Assembly: GCA_019925095.2 (NCBI GenBank) | Contig: CM034397.1 | Span: 5,227,763-5,291,762 of the forward strand | Source: Dendrolimus kikuchii | Taxonomy: Eukaryota; Arthropoda; Insecta; Lepidoptera; Lasiocampidae | Reading direction: 5' to 3' | DNA: 64,000 bases | Shown here: positions 56,665-64,000 of the stretch, piece after piece | Layout of the letters: each line of letters starts with the position of its first letter | Numbering within the stretch: position 1 is the first letter of the stretch | Notes under the pieces: model-generated | Seen by the model: only the letters and a program-made list of their open reading frames with translations | What the model was told of the DNA's origin: nothing | The model's database searches: none | Program-made: the position numbers and the translations under genes

Positions 56665-56957
56665 TTTGAATACAATTTCCTGCGGCCCGGCGGCCTGTCG
56701 TAAGAGGCGACTAAACAACCCACAGCCAGGTGGTAGAGTATTTGCTCGACTGGATGGCGACCACCCTTGGTCTAGAGTATGCCGCCATAACAATCTTGTA
56801 TTGTGTTCCGGCATTAGTGACCAGGTTCCAGTCTCCTTTAAGAGAGCAGCAGCGCATTTGTAGCACCTTTGGTGTTGCAAATGTCCATAGGCGATGGTAA
56901 CCGCTTTCCACTAAGTGGGCCGTCTGCCTGTCTGCTGAACTCCTGCAATAAAAAAAA
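56665..56957 (+). repeat. Short interspersed family A, copy with A-tail
   Basis: Same order of motifs as 55.1-55.4 kb, ending CCTGCAATAAAAAAAAAAAA. AAGTATTTT borders both sides (a probable short target-site duplication), which supports retroposition. Confidence 0.8.
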
Positions 56958-57727
56958 AAAAAGTATTTTCGTCTTTCTGTTCAACCTATTTACTTATCAA
57001 TTATAATGTTAATGGCAGCTATAGTATTAATGCTCTATATAACTGAAGTGATTATGACTGGAAAATCATTTGTCAATATCAAAAAATATTCTATAATATG
57101 CAGTGTCTCTAGGTATTGAATGAATGAATCTTTATTTATATTAGTGGTCGCCCAGTGGTCGAAATTCGACCATAATAATTATTTTAAATTATAAGTTTGA
57201 ACATTATTAAGGTTCTGTTGCCAAAGACTATATACTTCTATAATCACAGATTTCGCCAAGGCTACATACACTGTTAATTTGACTTTAACAATAAATAAAA
57301 GAGTTTGTATGCGTGTGTGTGTATTTTTTTTTATTGATTTACTGTATTTTTTATGTATAATATAAATAAAAAATATTAGCATTCTGCACTCCTTCTCTAT
57401 ATAAAATATAAGTGTGCGAAATTTCATACTCCTGCGTCCGCGCAATTTTCGTAAAAAGGGGTACATTTTTTTTTGTATTTGTATAAAAATAGGTAATAGT
57501 TGTACATGACATGATAACAAATTCAAAGTGTCTCACTGTAGACTTATTTGTATGACCTTAAGTACGTCAAAACCTACTTCATTCAGGTCATACAAATGTT
57601 TGGGTTACACATTGGGTTTGTGTTTTGGGTAATCACATGCCACTAATGGGTTTCTAGCTTGCATTATACTTTAAAAATAAACGCACAGTAATTACTTAAT
57701 TTTTCAAGGAATAACAAGTATAACATA
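56958..57727. other. AT-rich DNA with a hairpin
   Basis: TTTGTATGACCTTA (57548-57561) and the reverse CAGGTCATACAAA (57586-57598) form a stem with a 25-base loop. AATGAATCTTTATTTATATT with GGTCGCCCAGTGGTCG (57125-57165) is a familiar lepidopteran repeat end. The 115-codon minus-strand frame at 57179-57526 has no domain. Confidence 0.4.
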
Positions 57728-57951
57728 ATACATACATACATACATAACTTCACGCCAGTTCCCTTGCGGGGTAGGCACGAACAACAGAGCGCCATTCAGG
57801 CTTATTCTTACACACCTCACTTGCTTCTTTGACATTCATAGCTCTTGTCATGCACGCTCGTCTGTTCTTAAGGCTCCTGACATCACCTTCTGCTAGTACA
57901 CGATCAATTTGATCATTGAAGGTGTGTGGTGGCCTTCCACGACTTTTGCAT
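57728..57951 (-). mobile_element. 5'-truncated RTE-like LINE, copy 8
   Basis: (CATA)n, then the family's 3' 210 bases in reverse. TATAACATAAT flanks both ends. It inserted about 30 bases upstream of the 58.1 kb FLYWCH exon, on the opposite strand. Confidence 0.9.
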
Positions 57952-57982
57952 TATGTATAACATAATGATTTTTTAATTACAG

Positions 57983-58209
57983 ATATTAGGTTCATACCAA
58001 GTTCTAGAGGAAAAAAACAGTTGCTAATGTTGAACAGGTATACGTATTCTCAAAAGAACACAAGTTCGTTCTACTACTGTTCAAAAAAAGATGCTGGATG
58101 TAAAGCACGCGTTAAAATCGTGGAAAATACCGTAAAATTAATAATTGGACGACATGACCATGAACCACCGAATTATATCTATCATAGTGGAAGATACTGT
58201 AAAATATAA
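57983..58209 (+). CDS. mod(mdg4): FLYWCH zinc-finger alternative 3' exon (58.1 kb, plus)
   Basis: About 74 residues. The acceptor TTTTTTAATTACAG ends at 57982, leaving AT plus codons (phase 1). The frame reads IRFIPSSRGKKQLLMLNRYT, then FYYC, AGCKARVKI, and HDHEPP, ending GRYCKI and TAA. The usual Trp before the first Cys is replaced by Tyr, as in the 61.3 kb exon. Both share the PP-Y...SGxYxKI tail, so they are tandem duplicates. The polypyrimidine tract lies just inside the edge of a LINE insertion, so its branch point may have been rebuilt. Confidence 0.87.
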
Positions 58210-58776
58210 TATATGGTTCCAAATTCATTGCGTGTACCAGCCTCAGGAGGTCCACGTTGATTGGCCGTATTTACAAACATTGGCGAATAAACTCCAGAAA
58301 CGTCGCCTGTGGCCGTAGTACCTAGAGGAAGTCCTCATGGGTGCCCAAGAAAGCGATAGGACGACATGCGAAATATTGGACTAACAATTAAGAAGTTGAG
58401 AATCGTTTAAAGTGGATTTAGATTGAATTAGGAGGCAAACTTCAGCCACAACCGGAATCAATAATTATTAGACAGAATTAAAGTTTTCATGGTTTCAGGT
58501 TTTTTTCTTCTTGACAAAGCATAAAACCCTTAAAACGTAGATTGACTTGTATGTACCTTAATATAATATTTTTATCTCTATGTCGGATTACTTTAAAAAT
58601 CTGACTAACTCCCTGATTGATAGTAATATGTTGGTGTAATGTTGGAATAGCAGTTGTCTATGAACTCAGTTCAAATATAGATTTAAGTAAATGCTAGTTT
58701 AATTATGATTTTTATTAGGTAATATAGAGTATTTATTTTGACGCCTCTCTTTGGCGTTACAGATTGCCAGAACTTT

Positions 58777-58777
<1 letters not shown>

Positions 58778-58812
<35 letters not shown>

Positions 58813-58825
58813 GTATATATGTATG

Positions 58826-58890
<65 letters not shown>
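58778..58890. repeat. (AC)n-(AT)n compound microsatellite
   Basis: A CA run passes into a long TA run with a few GTATG interruptions. Confidence 0.95.
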
Positions 58891-58894
<4 letters not shown>

Positions 58895-58964
58895 CATAGT
58901 AGCTCTACGCTTTATATACTTTAATTAAATTTGTTAGCGAATGGAAAAACGCGATTGCACCATC

Positions 58965-59238
58965 TATTTTGCTAATCCGTTTATTCCATAGAAATAACGT
59001 AATTTGTGGGGATAAAATGTATCCTAAGTGTTAATGTCAAGTTTCAATTATATACGTTTAAAAGTTAAAAAAAATAATGCGATCACAGTGCCATCTCATT
59101 CCACGAATACGACGTCGTTTATCAATATAAAAAGTATCTTAAATTACGCCCCGGGATATAAGCTAGCTTTATCTCGAGTTACATTTAAATCCGTTTAGAA
59201 GTTTTCACGTGATGCTCTAACAGACAGACAGACAAAAA
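58965..59238. repeat. Interspersed repeat D, copy 2
   Basis: Reverse-orientation copy of 4640-4975: GCTAATCCGTTTATTCCATA, TATCCTAAGTGTTAA and GCCCCGGGATATAAGC. It ends in CAGACAGACAGAC. Confidence 0.55.
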
Positions 59239-59439
59239 ATTTAAAAATTGCATTTTCGGAATCTCCTGGTCCGAATTATCTCCCCTGATTATTATCACAT
59301 TTTTAAATACATTGTACAAACTCGAACTATTTACAAATTTATTATACTATAGATAAATTATGTTAACTACAACTTAACTTATTTTATCTAGATGTATTTT
59401 TTGTCCTACATCTTAAATATTTTTTATTACCTGAACCAA

Positions 59440-59820
59440 CAAACAGGCAACCGTTTCACCTGATGGTCTATCTCCACCGTCGCCCATGCACGTTTATAAC
59501 ACTACGTGCGTTGCCAACGCGTTGCTGACCACTTACAAATTGTATGACATCCTTCTTGATCTCACGTCGTAACGCAGACGAAAAACTTTGGCAAAAGTTA
59601 CGTAAAATAGAATTTCTAGAGACCCTTGGCGTGCGTTCAAGCACAGGCACAAGCGCAGGTATTTCATACAGCTGCTGGTGAAAGTCCTGCCTACGTCAAG
59701 TAACAGAGTAACTACGTTTCGGTAAATGGAGGTTTGGTAGCAGATCAAATATTTTTTCGGAACACCTCGTTGTACAGACGGTAGAAAACTGTGACAATGA
59801 ATAACGCGAAATCTTTGAAG
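59440..59820. repeat. Interspersed repeat common in Lepidoptera
   Basis: CACCTGATGGTCTATCTCCACCGTCGCCCATG-type sequence (59458-59489) followed by GCGTTGCCAACGCGTTGC is a familiar lepidopteran SINE/LINE end. The minus-strand frame of 107 codons across it has no domain. Confidence 0.45.
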
Positions 59821-59827
59821 GATAAAC

Positions 59828-60536
59828 GATTTTAAGCAGTTCAAATTCAAATTCAAAAGTTTTTATTCAAAATAAGTTCCACTGGAGAACACTTTTTGAA
59901 GGTCATACATGTAAGTTAAAATTTAATTTTACTTCCTATTTTATGTACACCGCTTCGCAACGTGTTAATGCTGTTAAGGAGAAGAAACGGCAAGAAACTC
60001 CTCAGCAACACGGTCTAGCTGAATATCGTTTTTCTTTATATTTCATATTATATTTATATCTCAAACCCTTTTTTTTTATAACTTTAATACAGAAGTATGT
60101 TACCTACAGAATTACTTTTTGATGAATGAATGGAGTTGTAGCAAACAATGCATACAAAAAAATAATGATAATAAAAATAATGTTATAGTTATAATAATGA
60201 CATGACGTACTAAAATGTTGTGCTGCAATATGTCTCCATAAATTCCTTACAAGCTTGGCAAGATAAAAACGTTATACAAAATATAGTATAAGAGGTTGGA
60301 GCGAGCTGTTATGTAAATGAAGTTTTATCATTTAAGTATTCTTCAATAGTGTAGTATCCCTTTTTTAGCAAGATGCTTTTTAATTTAGTTTTAAATTTAG
60401 TGAAAGGCAGATCTAACATTTCACTCGGAATCTTATTGAAGAAGCTAATAGCTAATCTAAAAGATGGCAATATCAGTCTATTACAATGCCTGGTGTTGAA
60501 ATTGTGAACATCCTTATACTGCTTGTAGGCACTCAA
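59828..60536 (-). pseudogene. LINE 3' end: C-terminal ORF fragment plus 3' UTR
   Basis: Minus strand: NFNTRHCNRLILPSFRLAIS, then FFNKIPSEMLDLP, LKSILLKKGYYTIEEYLND and a stop. The F-N-TR, FNK-P, LP-FK-LK and YY-IEE-L steps are the C-terminus of a common lepidopteran LINE ORF2. The 3' UTR holds the AACACGTTGCGAAGCGGTGT module, which also occurs in the Penelope-like terminal repeats, and ends in a TTTGAATTTGAATTTGAAC tail. It is 5'-truncated. Confidence 0.65.
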
Positions 60537-60621
60537 ATTATAACGAATTTGTTAGTATAGGATTGTCGAAGTATGATAATATTGTAGAAATTTGTATTTT
60601 ATTTGGGGGGCTAATAGCTAT

Positions 60622-60730
60622 AGTCTTACGGTCTTATTCATAGAGAGTTAGAGTAAGTTTGAATGGTTGTTTAAAAACTATAAAGAAGCGTTCAAACTTC
60701 TTCTAACTCTATGAATAAGACAGTTATAAA
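60622..60730. mobile_element. Small inverted-repeat element
   Basis: GTCTTATTCATAGAGAGTTA on the left is mirrored by TAACTCTATGAATAAGAC on the right (about 31 bp each), with a 27-base loop. An older relative of one arm is near 195 bases. Confidence 0.75.
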
Positions 60731-61149
60731 CTAAGATAAGTAAAATTGAACTATCATAAGCCTTCACAGATGACTGATGATTTTTGTCTGTTTAATGAGA
60801 GAAGTGTTTTGAGAAACTATAATATCATTAGGTTCCTTGATTTTATGACATTCTGGATCGCCTGCTGTTTGATATTTTAAAAAAATATAACAAGGTTTAA
60901 TTTAACGATTTCATTTAGAGCATTCTGTTAAATAATCTATTGTTATGTTTTTGCTATAAAACAATGCATGAAAACAGAAATCAGAAATCATTTATTCATA
61001 ACAAAGTTACACGTCAATTTCTACATCAGTTCACAGGTCATAAATAAAATCTAAATTATATCATATTATGGGATATAAACTCCTCATGATTATAGAAGGT
61101 GTGCTCGACATGTAAGTACGATATTAAAATTATCATATTACTGTTTCAG
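60731..61149. other. No recognised gene
   Basis: AT-rich sequence upstream of the 61.3 kb exon. Confidence 0.3.
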
Positions 61150-61385
61150 ATTCATATTCTTTTATACCAACGTACAAAGGAAAGCATTTATTAATGTACA
61201 AGGGATATACATTCTGTCAAGATCACCACAGTTTGAGCTATAATTGTTCGAAAAGGAATTCTGGCTGCCGAGGCCGGGTGAAACTTATGAAGGATGGAAA
61301 AATTGGTTTCGCTTTTGTCCAACATAATCATGAACCACCGAAGTATGTGCGTCGCTCTTCAGGACAATATGTGAAGATTTCATGA
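61150..61385 (+). CDS. mod(mdg4): FLYWCH zinc-finger alternative 3' exon (61.3 kb, plus)
   Basis: About 77 residues. The acceptor ATTACTGTTTCAG ends at 61149, leaving AT plus codons (phase 1). The frame reads SYSFIPTYKGKHLLMYKGYT, then SYNC, SGCRGRVKL, and HNHEPP, ending GQYVKIS and TGA. All four zinc ligands are present; the residue before the first Cys is Asn, with Tyr one position earlier, where other exons have Trp-x-Cys. It shares the tail and the GC-R-RVK block with the 58.1 kb exon. A first Met (61194) inside the finger is not a real start. Confidence 0.88.
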
Positions 61386-61748
61386 ACACGTTGATCTTTT
61401 ATGTCTTATAAAAATCTACCAAATAGTTAATTATAAATTTATGGTGAAATGTTAGTGTTAATTCTTAATCGTGTCGACAAATAACATATTTCCCAAGTAA
61501 ATCTCATTTTAAATACTTATATCTAACTATAAATACTTTACGTTTACAATAAATATTAAATTTCTGCCCTTTTGCATTTCAGTAGATATACAATTTAAGT
61601 AATACATATTTAAGTGAATTGTTATCATTTAAGCTTAAGAAGACATGAAATGTTGATCCAGTTTTATACATAGACACGATTAGTAAGAAATTTTACACTT
61701 TAATCTTATTTTTTTTGTTGCGTTAAATAAGAATATAAATATAGGTCC

Positions 61749-62003
61749 CGCCACGTAAAAAGAACGCTGAGCGGTAGCGGAGGGGATGTGTCTGCGCAGG
61801 TGTACAGTCGTATCCTAAAGTACTAGGGTAATGTTTTATCAGTAATTGTTTTATTGTAGAATCTTATTAGGTACTTTACTTACTACTTAGTACTTTGGAA
61901 TTGGCTGAAATTCCCGTCTCGCCCCCTTCATACCACCAATTTGATCGATAAAACGCTCACTGCGCATGCGCAGGTTCAGAGCCAGCGTTCTTTTTACGTG
62001 GCG
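61749..62003. mobile_element. MITE with perfect 21-bp terminal inverted repeats
   Basis: CGCCACGTAAAAAGAACGCT plus G on the left is exactly matched in reverse at 61983-62003. The element is 255 bases and non-coding. Confidence 0.92.
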
Positions 62004-62025
62004 CGAACTATACATGTTACTTAAC

Positions 62026-62148
62026 AAGGCATGGAAACGGTTTTAACCGGTTTCAGTCAACTATTTCGTTTATATAATTTATGTTTATATAATAAATGTA
62101 TGTACTTAGGCTGTAACCGGTTGGACTTTTTACCGGTTTCCAAGCCCT
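62026..62148. mobile_element. MITE with GGCATGGAAAC-type ends and a direct-repeat target site
   Basis: AAGGCATGGAAACGG on the left and CCGGTTTCCAAGCC on the right are imperfect inverted repeats with internal AACCGGTT. GTTACTTAAC stands on both sides (62016-62025 and 62149-62158), the target-site duplication. Confidence 0.85.
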
Positions 62149-62284
62149 GTTACTTAACCCTTGTGGGATGACCCATATTACATCGGGTGGAAACATACAA
62201 GCCGCGATACAGATCAACTAATATAATGTAAAGTTCCCATAGATCCCTTCACATTATATCGAGTGATTAACAAATGGTTGATAA

Positions 62285-62408
62285 CTGCCCGGTTCTTTTA
62301 TCATTTGCCCTACCATCGGTTGAATTTTGACATTACTTGTGTGGAGCTTATGTCAAATTTTAACCGATAGTAAGGTTGAACGGTCGGTAAGATATGGGAA
62401 CTGGGCCA
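62285..62408. mobile_element. Small inverted-repeat element, copy 2
   Basis: CGGTTGAATTTTGACAT is mirrored by ATGTCAAATTTTAACCG. It is the same family as 28.67-28.80 kb. Confidence 0.65.
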
Positions 62409-63039
62409 GTCTCGCAAACCTGGGGCTTGTTACCAGTCCGTTGTAGTCGTTTCTTTTGTATTTAGGTATTATTTAACTTTAAGCTTATATATAAATACAT
62501 CCAATTTATCAATTAATTGATTATTCTTTCATTAATAGCGTAAGGACTGAAAATTAAAATAGTGTGAAAAATTGTGTGTTTTGTTTTTAATAATCATGAT
62601 TTCAGTAATGAATAAATCAATGCATGAAAGGAAAATGTAAGATTAGAAAACTTTTTATAACATTCCATGTTTGTCAAGAAAGCATTTTTAATAATACTAA
62701 TTAATATTGTATGAAATGTCTTTAAAGAAGAAATAAACTCTAGTTTTGTATTAACTATGTTGTATTATTTAGTAAGTTTATCTTAGCTGATAAAGAGTTG
62801 GAGTTCTTTGGTAATATAATATCACATTGCAGATTCGTCCCTGACGGGACACTATAACTTGGTTTGATTAGACAGAGCAAATTCAAATACCTAGCAATAA
62901 AATGTTCAAATTTGATGGCAGTCTTATTTTCTCACATTTGTATTTGGTTTTGCTCGGGCAAATTAACTTCATGCTATATATAAGTGACAGTTAATATAAA
63001 TTAGATTTTTACATCATTACATCATGTTCGTGTGTTTAG
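62409..63039. other. Sequence upstream of the BED-like exon
   Basis: AT-rich; no repeat is assigned. It ends in the acceptor TTCGTGTGTTTAG. Confidence 0.35.
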
Positions 63040-63269
63040 GATATAAACTAAACAGGAGGAACCGAAGCATTATGTGGGAATATTACGATATTCTGGACGA
63101 TAAGAGGGTACGGTGTAGATTGTGCACTGTAGTAATGTCAAGAAATAAGGAAAGGCACATGAAAACGAAGCATCCAGTGACATTTAAACAAGTACAAAAA
63201 CGGCGACAGCAAACTGAAGTGGAAGGTAATTTTATAACAGTTTACACGTATATGAAGCCAGTTGTTTAG
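63040..63269 (+). CDS. BED-like zinc-finger alternative 3' exon (63.1 kb, plus)
   Basis: About 75 residues. The acceptor GTGTGTTTAG ends at 63039, leaving GA plus codons (phase 1). The frame reads YKLNRRNRSIMWEYYDILDD, then CRLC, 10 residues, H, 4 residues, HP. The W-x-YY entry and C-x2-C-x10-H-x4-H ligands match a BED finger, a DNA-binding domain found in hAT-type transposases and in boundary proteins such as BEAF and DREF. A basic tail (KQVQKRRQQTEVE) follows, then G/GTAATT, a possible phase-1 donor, and finally YMKPVV and TAG. There is no hAT catalytic domain, so this is a stand-alone finger. The last 7 codons lie in the left arm of a hairpin. Confidence 0.8.
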
Positions 63270-63302
63270 AAGGACATCCTTCTAGACAACTGGCTTCATA
63301 TA
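63249..63302. repeat. 26-bp stem, 2-nt loop snap-back at the exon end
   Basis: Bases 63249-63274 and 63277-63302 are reverse complements with one difference (a G-U pair in RNA). The loop is CA. The stop codon of the BED-like exon (63267-63269) is inside the left arm. Confidence 0.95.
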
Positions 63303-63473
63303 TATATCTACATAGATGCACGTGCATAAGCCGACGCTTGAATTCCATAATACGCCAAAATTAAAAGTATCTAGGAACTGTAATGTCTCTTACCTTAGAA
63401 TAACAAGTAAAACAATTCTTCTTCATCTTGAAACATTGGAAAACATTTATATTTGAATGAATAATTAACCGGA

Positions 63474-63831
63474 CCGCGTTCGTAATACCGAAGTAAGAAA
63501 GAGAGTTGGTCTGAAAGAGAGTGTCGGGGTGAAGGTAAGGAAAGGAATGCTCCGGTGGTTCGGGCATGTGGAAAGAATGCATGATGAAAGAATGAATAAA
63601 CAAATATACAATGCAAAAGTGGATCGATGCAGAAGTCGTGGAAGGCCACGACACACCTTCCATGATCAAATTGATCGTGTACTAGCGGAAGGTGATGTCG
63701 GGAGCCTTAAGAACAGACGAGCTTGCATGACAAGAGTTATGAATGTCAAAGAGGCAAGTGAGGTGTGTAAGAATAAGCCTAAATGGCACTCTGTTGTTCG
63801 TGCCTACCCCGCAAGGGAACTGGCGTGAAGT

Positions 63832-63860
<29 letters not shown>
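63474..63860 (+). mobile_element. 5'-truncated RTE-like LINE, copy 9
   Basis: It begins CGGACCGCGTTCGTAATACC and encodes KGMLRWFGHVERM, the GRPRHTF block and VLAEGDVGSLKNRRAC through ARELA without interruption, followed by seven TATG units. AATAATTAAC flanks both ends (target-site duplication). Its frame is open to the end, suggesting low age. Confidence 0.93.
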
Positions 63861-63862
<2 letters not shown>

Positions 63863-64000
63863 TAATTAACTTGAGCGCTGGTTTACGTATGAGTCTTGTT
63901 ATAAAATACAGGTCCTGATATTTAAGCAAAGATACTAATTATTATCAATTTGCGCGCCTTAGTAGTAGAACACGATAAATCTTTACCTTCAAGCTTTTGG
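63861..64000. other. Window end, no feature seen
   Basis: Short unassigned stretch after the last LINE insertion. Confidence 0.3.

Noticed and set aside
1..64000. CRISPR array, bacterial operon, prophage or integron
   Set aside because: There are no regularly spaced repeats with unique spacers. The composition, splice sites and repeats are those of an insect nuclear genome.

Overview
The window is nuclear DNA of an insect, most probably a moth or butterfly. It is AT-rich, has no operons or Shine-Dalgarno sites, carries (AT)n and (AC)n microsatellites, and is full of repeats typical of Lepidoptera: 5'-truncated non-LTR elements with short target-site duplications (TSDs), tRNA-derived SINEs, a Penelope-like element, and many short inverted-repeat elements (MITEs). 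No complete conventional gene lies inside it.

The functional content is an array of single-exon zinc-finger cassettes spread from about 16 kb to 63 kb. Eleven encode a FLYWCH domain: minus strand at 16.0, 33.8, 35.4, 37.1, 41.3, 43.4 and 44.6 kb; plus strand at 25.4, 50.7, 58.1 and 61.3 kb. Three encode a Cys-rich, piggyBac-tail-like finger (29.9 kb plus, frameshifted; 39.9 kb minus; 55.8 kb plus). One encodes a BED-like finger (63.1 kb plus). One is a decayed basic exon (52.4 kb plus). Where the 5' end survives, every cassette begins at an AG acceptor that leaves a 2-nt partial codon (phase 1), and all but one run to their own stop codon. No BTB or other shared N-terminal exon is visible. 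This is the architecture of the variable 3' part of mod(mdg4), in which one set of common 5' exons is joined to many alternative 3' exons. Because cassettes lie on both strands, and the strand switches three times, one fixed set of common exons could use all of them only by trans-splicing, as is established for Drosophila mod(mdg4). The locus assignment is inference; the domains and splice phase are read directly.

Layout. 0-15.9 kb: repeats and unassigned AT-rich DNA. 15.9-30 kb: one minus FLYWCH exon, one plus FLYWCH exon and one plus Cys-rich exon among MITEs and LINE remnants. 30.5-33.3 kb: Penelope-like element with inverted terminal repeats. 33.7-44.7 kb: dense minus-strand cluster of six FLYWCH exons and one Cys-rich exon; one FLYWCH exon has lost its 5' end to an R1-like retrotransposon. 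Two degenerate plus-strand fragments lie in the same interval. 50.5-63.3 kb: plus-strand cluster of three FLYWCH exons, a Cys-rich exon, a BED-like exon and the decayed exon, separated by LINE and SINE insertions.

The exons would act as alternatives, each giving a common N-terminal protein a different DNA- or protein-binding tail. Other notable points: one FLYWCH exon also has a phase-1 donor and could be internal; the BED-like exon ends in a near-perfect snap-back hairpin overlapping its stop codon; nine copies of one LINE family all carry clean TSDs, indicating recent activity.
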